DNA from: Dehalococcoidia bacterium
GTDB lineage: Bacteria > Chloroflexota > Dehalococcoidia > Lucifugimonadales > UBA3495
NCBI GenBank assembly: GCA_022823105.1
Contig: JAJDXU010000243.1
Span: 1-18,279 of the forward strand
DNA: 18,279 nt
Reading direction: 5' to 3'
Made by a program: the position numbers and the translations under genes. Shown piece after piece: positions 1 to 6,942 of the stretch; within the stretch, counting starts at the first letter, position 1, and the number at the start of each line of letters is the position of its first letter. Below the pieces are notes generated by a model, which saw only the letters and a program-made list of their open reading frames with translations, was not told where the DNA came from and did not search any database.

Positions 1-240
1 CGAACGCAGGATGTCGTCGTCGACTGGCGCTACTGAGCTGGATTGCTGGGACGATGGCGCATCGGGCACGGAGAGCCCGCCGGCGGGCCGGCCCCGGCGA
101 GGCGGAGTTGGAGCGGCGTCGCTCTCGATCTCCACCTCGAAAGTCTCGCCGTCAACGGTCACCTGAACGGGGGATTGGGTCAGGTCGCCGACCTCGACGG
201 TGAACCACTGTTCGCCGATGCGTACTCTGATGGTGGTCAA
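1..240 (-). CDS. Biotin carboxyl-carrier-like protein, N-terminal part (cut by window edge)
   Basis: Eighty codons are visible, reading from a TTG one base past the accC stop codon. The translation (TTIRVRIGEQWFTVEV, then VQVTVDGETFEVEIE) resembles the N-terminal beta-strand region found before the biotinyl domain in carrier subunits of acyl-CoA, pyruvate and oxaloacetate carboxylases or decarboxylases. A Pro/Ser-rich linker starts near residue 45. The biotin attachment motif (usually AMKM) would lie beyond the window. The gene directly follows accC, so it probably carries the biotin that AccC carboxylates. The start is uncertain: the frame stays open upstream, and a GTG at about 327 would overlap the accC end. 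I chose TTG because the conserved sequence begins there and it gives translational coupling. Confidence 0.7.
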   Translation of the reverse strand, partial: MTTIRVRIGEQWFTVEVGDLTQSPVQVTVDGETFEVEIESDAAPTPPRRGRPAGGLSVPDAPSSQQSSSVAPVDDDILRS

Positions 241-241
241 T

Positions 242-1807
242 TTACCAGGACGCGCTCCCCAGCCGGGAACGGAAAAGGTCGCGACGGCCCTGCATGCGCC
301 AGCGGGAGCCGGACTCGCGCGCTCCACCCTGCCGGCCGGCCTGCTCGGCCGCAACTGCCGCGGCCCCGATGGCGGCAGCCAATGCGCGGGGGTCGAGACC
401 CGCGTGGTGTCCATTGCCGGATGATCCGTTGGCGCGCATGGTCGTCGATTTGCCGTTGGCTTGCAGTCGTCGCTCGAGGATGCCGTTCAGGCTGCCGGTG
501 TGGTATTGGCCGGATGTGAACTCGGGGCTGGCGAGCACGTCGCGCAGCAGGGGTATGTTGGTAGTTACGCCGGCCAGGTGGAAATCGGCCAGGGCCGAAT
601 CCAGCGTGGCGATGGCGTCGTCGCGGTCATGGCCCCAGGCCATCACCTTGGCGAGCAGCGGTTCGTAGTGTAGCGAAACCTCGTAGCCGACGTAAAGCGC
701 GCTATCGACGCGGACGTGTTCGCCTTCGGGGATGCGCAGTTCGGTCACGGTTCCGACGTTGGGCAGGAGGGTATCGGGATTTTCGGGATAGACGCGGGCC
801 TCGATGGCGTGGCCGTTGGCGCTGATGTCGCGTTGGCGGATGGTGAAAGGGACGGCGGCGGCAGATTGCAGTTGCAGTTCCACGATGTCCTGACCGGTGA
901 TCAGTTCGGACACGCCATGCTCGACCTGCAGGCGCGGGTTCATCTCCATGAAGTAGAAGTGGCCGTCGGCGGCGACCAGGAACTCCACGGTGCCGGCGTT
1001 GGTGTAGCCAGCCTCGCGTCCCAACTGGCAGGACAGGCGTCCCAACTGTTCGCGCACGTCGGTGGGGAGCTTGGCGGACGCGGTGGTTTCCTCGATGAGC
1101 TTCTGGTTGCGGCGCTGGATGGAGCAATCGCGTTCGTAGAGATGCAGGACGCGGCCGTACTGGTCCGCGATGATCTGCACCTCGATGTGGGACGCGCCCT
1201 CCAGGTAGCGTTCGTAGAAGAGGCTGGAGTCGGCGAAGGCAGCCTGGGCGATCTTGCGGGTGCGCTCGATCACGGGTTCAAGCTCCGCCATGCTGTGCAC
1301 GACGTGGATGCCGATGCCGCCGCCGCCGGCCGCGGCCTTGACCATCATGGGAAAGCCCAGCTCCCAGGCCCGGGTGATGGCCTCATCGTCGGATACGGGT
1401 TCCTCGGTGCCCGGCATCACCGGGAGGCCGGACTTGCGGGCGACGCGGCGGGCGGACAGCTTGTCGCCCATCTGGTTCAGGACCTCTTCGCCCGGGCCGA
1501 TGAACACGATGCCATCGGCCTTGCAGCGTTTAGCCAGTTCGTTGTTCTCGGACAGGAAGCCGTAGCCAGGGTGGACGGCCTGGACGCCGGTGGCGTGGCA
1601 GGCGTCCATGACGGCGTCGACATTGAGGTAGGAGTCTATGGCCGGGGGAGGGCCGATGCAGACGGACTGGTCGGCCATGCGGGTGTGCATGGCGTCCCGG
1701 TCGGCCTCCGAATAGACGGCGACGGTGGATACCCCAAGCTTCTGACAGGTTCGGATTATGCGGGCGGCTATTTCGCCCCGATTGGCAACCAGTATCTTGG
1801 TGAACAT
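242..1807 (-). CDS. accC: Biotin carboxylase (acetyl/acyl-CoA carboxylase subunit)
   Basis: ATP-dependent carboxylation of the biotin on a carrier protein, the first half-reaction of acetyl-CoA or related acyl-CoA carboxylases. The N-terminal domain opens MFTKILVANRGEIAARI. The ATP-grasp glycine loop is at residues 158-166 (AAAGGGGIG). ERDCSIQRRNQKLIEE is at 225-240 and the active-site MNPRLQVEH at 289-297. The family normally has about 450 residues; this one has 521. The extra tail (about 450-521) holds a small Ala-rich helix (474-488) and a W503-RMQGRR motif resembling the ends of decarboxylase gamma-type subunits. Local departures from the usual sequence include I in place of R in the glycine loop, and EHGVSE where EHPVTE is common. 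The start is supported by an AGGT ribosome site seven bases upstream. The carrier gene follows directly. It could serve propionyl-CoA or another acyl-CoA rather than acetyl-CoA. Confidence 0.9.
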   Translation of the reverse strand: MFTKILVANRGEIAARIIRTCQKLGVSTVAVYSEADRDAMHTRMADQSVCIGPPPAIDSYLNVDAVMDACHATGVQAVHPGYGFLSENNELAKRCKADGIVFIGPGEEVLNQMGDKLSARRVARKSGLPVMPGTEEPVSDDEAITRAWELGFPMMVKAAAGGGGIGIHVVHSMAELEPVIERTRKIAQAAFADSSLFYERYLEGASHIEVQIIADQYGRVLHLYERDCSIQRRNQKLIEETTASAKLPTDVREQLGRLSCQLGREAGYTNAGTVEFLVAADGHFYFMEMNPRLQVEHGVSELITGQDIVELQLQSAAAVPFTIRQRDISANGHAIEARVYPENPDTLLPNVGTVTELRIPEGEHVRVDSALYVGYEVSLHYEPLLAKVMAWGHDRDDAIATLDSALADFHLAGVTTNIPLLRDVLASPEFTSGQYHTGSLNGILERRLQANGKSTTMRANGSSGNGHHAGLDPRALAAAIGAAAVAAEQAGRQGGARESGSRWRMQGRRDLFRSRLGSASW

Positions 1808-1896
1808 AGTTATACCTCGCTGATATCAGATATGTGAACGGCCGTATATGCGTTCGGATGGTGACTCGCGTATGTGCGGAGTCGAGCAATGACAGA

Positions 1897-1925
1897 CTTT
1901 TACGCTTTACCCGCGCGTAGGTCAA
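1897..1925 (-). promoter_or_regulatory. Possible promoter of the accC-carrier operon
   Basis: On the minus strand TTGACC (1925-1920) and TAAAAG (1902-1897) are separated by 17 bases, about 90 bases before the accC start. This is a five-of-six -35 and a four-of-six -10. A 10-bp palindrome CTGATATCAG (1820-1829) lies in the leader. It is only a motif match. Confidence 0.35.
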
Positions 1926-1928
1926 CAT

Positions 1929-1945
1929 AAAATCCCTGCGGGATT
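1929..1945 (-). terminator. Compact hairpin at the recO stop codon
   Basis: On the minus strand AATCCC-GCA-GGGATT followed by TTTT overlaps the last bases of the recO stop codon. The stem is only six pairs, so termination may be weak. It would mark the end of the dnaX-recO operon. Confidence 0.35.
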
Positions 1946-2742
1946 CAAGCGAATTTGGTCGCATCGATATTTGTCGCATCAATAAATGATTGGGACCGGA
2001 GTTGGCGGTCCAGCCAATACTGCACGGTGTCGGTCGCCAGCGCATTTACCTCTGCGTGGACGGCTGGCGGCATGCTTAGGCGGGGCAGTTGTTCCACCGA
2101 CTCGGTACGGTGCAGGAGCCGCATGACCTTCAGCGCTGGCAGGGACAGCGGACGGACGGCAACATCTTCGGGAATGCAGTCCGGGCAGAGGGTTCCGCCG
2201 GCGCCGGCGGCGTAGCGGTGGCGTTCCGGTTCCAGTTCTGCGCCGCACTCGACGCACTGGTACAGCTCGGGCATGAACCCGGAGAGTTGCAGTATCTGGA
2301 GGTCAAAGTAGCGCAGGGGCAGGTCGGAAGCTCCGCCGCCATCGCCCACGCCGGGTTGAGAACCGATGACGCGCAGGGTCTGAAGGGCAAGGTCCAGCAC
2401 CTGCGGGTTGGCCGAGGAGGAGGCGCTGAACCCGTCGATGAGTTCGGCAATGTGCAACCCACGGGCGACGCTGGCATAATCGGCTTTCACGTCGGGAAAG
2501 GCGTTCACCACCTCGGCTTCGGCGACGGTATCGAGGGTGCGGCCGCGGGCAAGGGACAGGCGTACCAGGGTCAGCGGCTCGAAGTGCCCCATGAGCTTGC
2601 TGGTGAGGCGGCGCGCGCCCCGGGCCAGCACGTCCAGCTTGCCGTGCTCACGCGTGTAGAGGGACGAGATCACATCGGCCTCGCCGGCGGGGGACTTGCG
2701 GAGGGTGAGGCCGACGGCGCGGTAGGTTCGGGGCTGGGTCAT
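1945..2742 (-). CDS. recO: DNA repair protein RecO
   Basis: RecO works with RecR (and RecF) to load RecA onto SSB-coated single-stranded DNA in gap repair. The N-terminal OB-fold is recognisable (YRAVGLTLRKSPAGEADVISSLYTREHGKL appears over residues 7-36, split by normal strand breaks). It is followed by the helical domain and a zinc-binding set Cys163-x2-Cys166 and Cys186-x2-Cys189. The length of 265 aa is normal. It lies downstream of recR on the same strand, separated by a 57-base gap that contains a hairpin repeat. The start codon at 2742 has only a weak ribosome site (GGAACC). Confidence 0.92.
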   Translation of the reverse strand: MTQPRTYRAVGLTLRKSPAGEADVISSLYTREHGKLDVLARGARRLTSKLMGHFEPLTLVRLSLARGRTLDTVAEAEVVNAFPDVKADYASVARGLHIAELIDGFSASSSANPQVLDLALQTLRVIGSQPGVGDGGGASDLPLRYFDLQILQLSGFMPELYQCVECGAELEPERHRYAAGAGGTLCPDCIPEDVAVRPLSLPALKVMRLLHRTESVEQLPRLSMPPAVHAEVNALATDTVQYWLDRQLRSQSFIDATNIDATKFA

Positions 2743-2764
2743 GGCGGGTTCCGTGGGTTGCTGG

Positions 2765-2784
2765 ATTCCTGCTTTCGCAGGAAT
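2765..2784. repeat. Small intergenic hairpin repeat between recR and recO
   Basis: A perfect 8-bp stem, ATTCCTGC-TTTC-GCAGGAAT, with flanking CTGG and GACG. It is recognisable from memory as the widespread bacterial intergenic repeat whose chance translations read 'WIPAFAGMT' or 'SFLRKQESS'. It lies between recR and recO and may affect mRNA stability or simply be a dispersed non-coding repeat. Confidence 0.7.
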
Positions 2785-2799
2785 GACGTCACGGCCCGG

Positions 2800-3423
2800 C
2801 TATTCGAGGGCGTTGCGGCCGGCCAGGGCGCGGCTGAGGGTGGTTTCGTCGGCGAATTCCAGCGAGCCGCCGACGGGGAGTCCCAGGGCCAGCCGGGTGA
2901 TGCGGATGCCGGCGCCGGCCAGGCGGCGGTGGATGAAGTCGGCGGTGGCGTCGCCCTCAAGGGTCGGGTTGGTGGCGACGATGAGTTCCTGCAGCGGGTT
3001 GTCCTCACCCTGAAGGCGGGCGAAAAGCTGGGGCAGGTGGATGTCCTCCGGCCCGATGCCATTGAGGGGAGACAGCGCGCCGTGGAGGACGTGGTACATG
3101 CCGCGATAAACACGGGTGCGCTCCAGGGCGACGAGGTCGCGGGACTCCTCGACGACGCAGATCTGGTCGCGGTTGCGCTGGGGGTTGGCGCAGATGGCGC
3201 AGGGCGAGGCGTCGGTCAGGTTCCGGCACTCGTCGCAGAACAGGATCTGGTCCTTGACGGCCACAATGGCATCGGCCAGGGCGCGGGCCTCATCGTCGGG
3301 TATGTGGGCGATGTGGTAGGCGATGCGCTGGGCGCTCTTGGGGCCGATGCCGGGTAGCTGGTGCAGCCGGTCGATCAGCTGGCCGAGGGAGCGCGTGGTG
3401 CCGGGAGTCGGATCGGAGGTCAT
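2800..3423 (-). CDS. recR: Recombination mediator RecR
   Basis: RecR forms a ring clamp that partners RecO and RecF at single-strand gaps. Domain order is normal for the family: an N-terminal helix-hairpin-helix (LPGIGPKSAQR, residues 23-33), a four-cysteine zinc finger (Cys63, 66, 75, 78), then a TOPRIM domain beginning near ICVVEE (88-93), and a C-terminal ATG-rich fold. The length of 207 aa is typical. It starts 21 bases after the end of the 132-aa DUF2283-like gene, so it is probably co-transcribed with dnaX and ybaB through the inserted cassette. No clear Shine-Dalgarno sequence precedes the ATG. Confidence 0.95.
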   Translation of the reverse strand: MTSDPTPGTTRSLGQLIDRLHQLPGIGPKSAQRIAYHIAHIPDDEARALADAIVAVKDQILFCDECRNLTDASPCAICANPQRNRDQICVVEESRDLVALERTRVYRGMYHVLHGALSPLNGIGPEDIHLPQLFARLQGEDNPLQELIVATNPTLEGDATADFIHRRLAGAGIRITRLALGLPVGGSLEFADETTLSRALAGRNALE

Positions 3424-3444
3424 GGTGAGATTGGTAAGTTGAGG

Positions 3445-3843
3445 CTATCCGGCGCTGACGGACGTGGGCTGGGCTAAAGCTGCAAGCACCGGGGCCAGGT
3501 GGACGGATGCTTGCCGCAAGTCCACCGCGACGACGTCCCATTCGCTGCCGTCGTCGAACCACTGCCGGTAGCTTACGAAATCGCCGTTGTCCACCACGCG
3601 ATAGTCAGCGGTCGGCTTATCGCCCAGCGTCAGCGTGTCGGTCTGGGCGTCGTAGCCGCGCTCTGGGCCCAGAGGCAGAAAACGGCTGGCTCGGAGGATG
3701 TCTATCTGCGTAACTTCCTCGCTTCCTTCGGATTCGTAGGTCAAGATAATGCCGAAGTCATCCCGTAGCGTGCCGCCATCGCCATGCTTGTGGCGGTTGG
3801 TGAGTACCACCGCGTCATCGTCCGTGTAGTATTTAGTCTGCAT
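3445..3843 (-). CDS. Tandem DUF2283-like protein, putative antitoxin
   Basis: The first half (TKYYTDDDAVVLTN, then DDFGIILTYESEG and IDILRASRFL) follows the DUF2283 pattern: a short strand with Y-D, a central 'gii..y...G' and an 'IeILrAS' ending. The second half seems to repeat it in degenerate form (GYDAQTDTLTLGDKP, then VVAVDLRQASVHL), so the 132-aa protein would be a tandem pair of units normally about 60-70 aa each. DUF2283 genes are often next to DUF4258 genes, and the upstream neighbour overlapping this start by 11 bases looks like one. I therefore read it as the antitoxin. GGAG seven bases before the ATG supports the start. The family call is by eye and needs a profile search. Confidence 0.6.
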   Translation of the reverse strand: MQTKYYTDDDAVVLTNRHKHGDGGTLRDDFGIILTYESEGSEEVTQIDILRASRFLPLGPERGYDAQTDTLTLGDKPTADYRVVDNGDFVSYRQWFDDGSEWDVVAVDLRQASVHLAPVLAALAQPTSVSAG

Positions 3844-4213
3844 CTCTGAACTCCAACTCGCGGCACCGCTGCCAGAACCACGGTCTGCCGTCTGCGGCGA
3901 GTCGCCGAACGGCTCCGCGGTCGTAGTGCGCCGTCACGATCCGCCGGTCGTCGAGGGAAATGGCGACTCGGAGCATGCTATTTCGCTCGGGCACGAATCC
4001 CCAATACGTGTGGGTAATGCTCCCGTTGTTATCTTGGCAAATTCCTCGCGCCGTCCAATTCTCGAGAACGCTCGTTATGGCTGCGACGCTGATGCCCTCC
4101 AGTCCCTTGCCGCGGGCGTGATTCGTTAGCAACCTGGTGACGCCGCCGGCTGTGATGGTTTCGGGTAGCCTGCGACGTTCCGGCGAGGGCCCCTCGCCCT
4201 GCTGGCCGGTCAT
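3833..4213 (-). CDS. DUF4258-like protein, putative RelE-fold toxin
   Basis: A 126-aa protein. After a short basic N-terminus it has TNHARGKGLEGIS and SVLENWTARGI, followed by YWGFVPE, LRVAIS and RIVTAHYDRGAVRR. This order (His-Ala-Arg, Gly-Ile-Ser, a helix ending in VLE, then a strand pair with 'lrV...ivTay') is the DUF4258 layout, a small RelE/ParE-like fold found in TA pairs. It begins nine bases after ybaB stops and ends inside the next gene, so it is translationally coupled on both sides. If it is a toxin, expression would be tied to the dnaX operon. It could instead be a non-toxic relative; no activity can be read from the sequence. Confidence 0.55.
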   Translation of the reverse strand: MTGQQGEGPSPERRRLPETITAGGVTRLLTNHARGKGLEGISVAAITSVLENWTARGICQDNNGSITHTYWGFVPERNSMLRVAISLDDRRIVTAHYDRGAVRRLAADGRPWFWQRCRELEFRDAD

Positions 4214-4222
4214 CCGGCCGGG

Positions 4223-4525
4223 CTAGAACAGGCCGGGGATGTTCATGCCGCCGGTTACGGCGCCCATCTTTTCGGCCGCGAGTTCCTGGGTGCGGGTGAA
4301 GGCGTCGTTGACGGCGGCGGCCACCAGGTCCTGGAGCAGTTCGATGTCCTCGGCGGCCTCCGGTTCGATGACCACCTCGGTGACCTCCTGCTTGCCGGTC
4401 ATGGTGACGCGGACCACGCCGCCGCCGGCGGAACCCTCGACGCTCATGGCTTCGAGTTCCTCCTGGGCTTTGGCGAGGCGGTTCTGCAACTGCTGGGCCT
4501 GACGCATCATGCGCTTGTTCATCAT
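4223..4525 (-). CDS. ybaB: YbaB/EbfC family nucleoid-associated protein
   Basis: A small (100 aa) DNA-binding protein of the YbaB/EbfC family, which forms dimers and is nearly always encoded with dnaX and recR. The N-terminus is a coiled-coil-prone helix (MRQAQQLQNRLAKAQEELEAMSVEG). It is followed by the strand region VVRVTMTGKQEVTEVVIEPE and a C-terminal helix. It starts 18 bases after dnaX; an AGGAGG lies about 14 bases before the first ATG and overlaps the dnaX stop. A second Met at residue 2 gives an equivalent start. Confidence 0.93.
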   Translation of the reverse strand: MMNKRMMRQAQQLQNRLAKAQEELEAMSVEGSAGGGVVRVTMTGKQEVTEVVIEPEAAEDIELLQDLVAAAVNDAFTRTQELAAEKMGAVTGGMNIPGLF

Positions 4526-4543
4526 AATGGGTTTCGGAGCCTC

Positions 4544-6226
4544 CTATTGTTCGTCCAGGATGCGCGCGCCCAGGCCCATGGCGGTGCGGACCAGCGGGCT
4601 GTCCTGGATGGAGCTGCGGTTGGGATTTGCGCCGTCTCCATTGGCGCCGGCCAGGATGACCTGGAAGGGATGACGTGAGCCGAATGAATCCTGGATGGCC
4701 TGCTCAATAGTATCACGGACGCGGGGGTCGCTCAGTTCCTCCTGCATGCGGTCGAGGTTGGCGGCGTTGCTGAAGGGCAGGATGAGCGTGGAATCGTCGT
4801 CCGCCAGGTGGACGGTGTTCGGCCGGCAGTCGCGGAGCAGCGCGCCGAGGTTGTACTTGCTGCCCTTGACGCGACCCAGTTGGCGCACGGCCTGTTCCCA
4901 GCGTCCCTGGAGGCTGTCGGGCGCGGCGGCGGGAGCGCGGGCCGGCGCGGGCTGGTTTTCCGGCGGAGGCGCGGGCGCAGGTCCCGGCGGAGGGGATTGG
5001 CGCTGCGGTGGCCGGCCAGCGTTATCCTGACGGGGAGGTCGGTTCTGAGGTGGGGGCGGCGCTGCGCGCTGAGCCGAGCGACCGCCGGAAGCCTGTTGCG
5101 GCGGCATCGGGGTGGGCGCCGGCGCGGGCTCCTGGGGAACGTCCTGGCGGCAGATTTCGGCGGCGGCAATCTCCAGCGCGAGTGCCGACGGAGCGTCGTA
5201 GCGCAGGCCGGCGCTGGCCTCGCCCCAGATGCGGACGGCGCGCAGGATCCGGTGGGAATCGCTTTTGTCGATAATGGCGCGCAGGCCGGCCAGGGTGTCG
5301 TCGGGCAGGTCGAGGTTCTGGCCGGCGTCCCACGACAGGAGCAGCATGGAGCGCAGCAGGTCGAGGGTCTGGCGGTGCAGTTGGCGCGGCTCGCCGCCCT
5401 CCCAGACGACATCGTTGATGGTCTCCAGGGAGCCGGTGGTGTCGCCGGCCAGGAGCTTCTGGGCCAGCGCCAGGTAGGCGTCGCTGCGCACGAGCCCAAG
5501 CGACTCCTCCACGTCGCGCAGTGTGATGTCGGAATCGGAGGAGACGGCCAACTGCTCCAGGATGTTGAGGGCGTCGCGCATGGAGCCGCCGGCGTTGCGG
5601 GCGATCATGCGCAGCGCGTCGGGGTGGATGGCGATGGCTTCCTGGTCGGTGATGTAGGCCAGGCGGTCGTAGATGGTCTGGCCGGGCAGCCGGCGGAAGT
5701 CGTACCGCTGGCAGCGGGAGAGAATGGTGGGCAGGAGGCGGTCGGCCTCGGTGGTGCAGAGGATGAATATGACGTGGCCGGGCGGCTCCTCCAGCGTCTT
5801 GAGGAAGGCGTTGGACGCCTCCCGGGTGAGCATGTGCGCTTCGTCGATGATGTAGACCTTGCGCCGGTTCTGGGCGGGCTGGAAGTTCACCTTTTCGCGG
5901 ATCTCGCGGATTTCCTCCACGCCCCGGTTGCTGGCCGCGTCCAGTTCGATGATGTCCAGGTTGCGGCCCTCGTTGATGGACACGCAGATGGCGCACTCAT
6001 CGCAGGGGTCGCCCTGCTGCGGATTGAGGCAGTTGACGGCCTTGGCGAGGACGCGGGCGGTGGTGGTCTTGCCGCTGCCCCGCGTGCCGCAGAACAGGTA
6101 GCTGTGGCTGACGCGGTCCTGCACCACGGCCTGCTTGAGCGTGCTGGCGACGTGCTCCTGGCCGGCCAGGTCGCTGAACGTGCCGGGCCGCCACTTGCGG
6201 TAATAGACTTGCGCTGAGGTGGTCAT
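4544..6226 (-). CDS. dnaX: DNA polymerase III gamma/tau subunit
   Basis: Clamp-loader ATPase that opens the beta clamp and links polymerase cores at the fork. Seen in order: Walker A GTRGSGKTT (residues 47-55), a zinc-binding cysteine set (66, 75, 78, 81), Walker B IIDEAH (126-131), sensor 1 LCTTE, and the arginine-finger motif SRC (170-172). Domain III follows, then a long Pro/Arg/Gln-rich linker (about 365-435) and a C-terminal tau-like domain to residue 560. It heads the cluster dnaX-ybaB-(TA pair)-recR-recO. The ribosome site is poor. The proline-rich linker is a usual feature of DnaX and not a sign of frameshift. Confidence 0.95.
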   Translation of the reverse strand: MTTSAQVYYRKWRPGTFSDLAGQEHVASTLKQAVVQDRVSHSYLFCGTRGSGKTTTARVLAKAVNCLNPQQGDPCDECAICVSINEGRNLDIIELDAASNRGVEEIREIREKVNFQPAQNRRKVYIIDEAHMLTREASNAFLKTLEEPPGHVIFILCTTEADRLLPTILSRCQRYDFRRLPGQTIYDRLAYITDQEAIAIHPDALRMIARNAGGSMRDALNILEQLAVSSDSDITLRDVEESLGLVRSDAYLALAQKLLAGDTTGSLETINDVVWEGGEPRQLHRQTLDLLRSMLLLSWDAGQNLDLPDDTLAGLRAIIDKSDSHRILRAVRIWGEASAGLRYDAPSALALEIAAAEICRQDVPQEPAPAPTPMPPQQASGGRSAQRAAPPPPQNRPPRQDNAGRPPQRQSPPPGPAPAPPPENQPAPARAPAAAPDSLQGRWEQAVRQLGRVKGSKYNLGALLRDCRPNTVHLADDDSTLILPFSNAANLDRMQEELSDPRVRDTIEQAIQDSFGSRHPFQVILAGANGDGANPNRSSIQDSPLVRTAMGLGARILDEQ

Positions 6227-6261
6227 AAGGGGCGATCAGGGACGGAGAATGGGGGTCTATC

Positions 6262-6314
6262 CCGTTGGCTCAATGATAACGCCAACGGCCCCGCTTGTGC
6301 CAGAGCGGGGCCGT
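6262..6314. terminator. Overlapping hairpins between brnTA and dnaX
   Basis: ACGGCCCCGCT (6285-6295) and AGCGGGGCCGT (6304-6314) form a perfect 11-bp stem with an 8-base loop. A second inverted repeat, CCGTTGGC (6262-6269) with GCCAACGG (6281-6288), shares ACGG at 6285-6288 with the first, so both cannot form fully at once. The strong stem follows the antitoxin stop by 24 bases on the minus strand, which suits a terminator, but no T-tract follows. Confidence 0.55.
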
Positions 6315-6337
6315 CAGTGGTTCGGGAAGTGGTTGAT

Positions 6338-6526
6338 CTAATCCGCCGGCGCGGACTCGGCGTTTTCGGCGGGTTCGGCCGGCTGCGACAGCTTCAGGTT
6401 GGGGAAGCGGACGCGTTTGGCCTTGCTCCAATCGACGTAGTCCATGGAATCGTGGCTACCCCAGAAAGCGCGTTCCTCGTCTTCGTCCTTGAAATGCGGA
6501 ATGGGCTTAAGTTCCTTCCCGGACAT
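6338..6526 (-). CDS. CopG-type antitoxin of a BrnT/BrnA-like pair
   Basis: A 62-aa protein with the signature of the 'CopG antitoxin of type II TA system' family: IPHFKDEDEERAFWGSHDS, then DYVDWSKAKRVRFPNLK. Members neutralise the toxin encoded beside them and normally bind their own promoter. It overlaps the end of the upstream brnT toxin gene by 20 bases, and the toxin-first order is typical of brnTA. The short Ala/Glu/Pro tail (residues 49-62) is unremarkable. A strong hairpin follows. Confidence 0.85.
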   Translation of the reverse strand: MSGKELKPIPHFKDEDEERAFWGSHDSMDYVDWSKAKRVRFPNLKLSQPAEPAENAESAPAD

Positions 6527-6812
6527 ATTGGACCTCCTCGTTTCGCTCCATATCTCGGGCGGATATGATGCGAATGCTGGTGTTGAAATTTCTCATGGTA
6601 AAAGTTACGTGCAGGAAACGGCCCCGTCGGGTAACGCCAAGCGCATTGTATCTCGCCTCGTCTTCACTGTGGTTGATGTCGTCAAGGACCAGCAACTGCG
6701 GGTCAAGAAAAATCTGCTCTGCCTCGAAGTCTTCGACTCCGTGCAAATGAAAATTCTTGTTTGTGTTCCCCTCATCCCATTGAAACCCAACAATTCGGTT
6801 AAAGTCGAACAT
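6507..6812 (-). CDS. brnT: BrnT family toxin
   Basis: A 101-aa RelE-fold ribonuclease toxin. Family features are clear: FQWDEGNTNKNFHLHGVEDF (compare 'FeWDpaKa..N..KHGVsF'), EAEQIFLD, then RYNALGVTRRGRFLHVTFT and IRIISARDMERNEE. BrnT toxins cleave RNA and are held by the BrnA/CopG antitoxin, which also represses the operon. The antitoxin gene overlaps its end. The start codon lacks a good ribosome site, but the family N-terminus (FNRIVGFQWD) fits it. It lies downstream of the kinase gene on the same strand, but has its own likely promoter in the AT-rich gap. Confidence 0.88.
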   Translation of the reverse strand: MFDFNRIVGFQWDEGNTNKNFHLHGVEDFEAEQIFLDPQLLVLDDINHSEDEARYNALGVTRRGRFLHVTFTMRNFNTSIRIISARDMERNEEVQYVREGT

Positions 6813-6860
6813 CGATGGAATACGCTCACATATAGAGGTTAACTCGTAGCTCGCGTATAT

Positions 6861-6888
6861 ATTATATCCATTATCAACGAATGTCCAA
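6861..6888 (-). promoter_or_regulatory. Likely brnTA promoter
   Basis: On the minus strand TTGGAC (6888-6883) and a consensus TATAAT (6866-6861) are 16 bases apart in an AT-rich stretch, about 50 bases before brnT. A near-palindrome GAGGTTAACTC (6835-6845), centred on GTTAAC, lies downstream of the -10 and could be an antitoxin operator. Confidence 0.55.
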
Positions 6889-6942
6889 TCTTGAATCAGG
6901 CAGAAATTATCGCCAGGTATTGGCTGTCATGACATCAATTCG

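Noticed and set aside
716..6217. Several long plus-strand frames (716-1837, 2089-3357, 4808-6217)
   Set aside because: Each is the antisense shadow of accC, recO/recR or dnaX, with low-complexity Gly/Ala/Val composition and no domain.
6881..6888. A TGGACATT half-site in the brnT promoter like that in the fic repeats
   Set aside because: There is no TGTCCA arm 13 bases away, so it is most likely a chance match to a -35 box.
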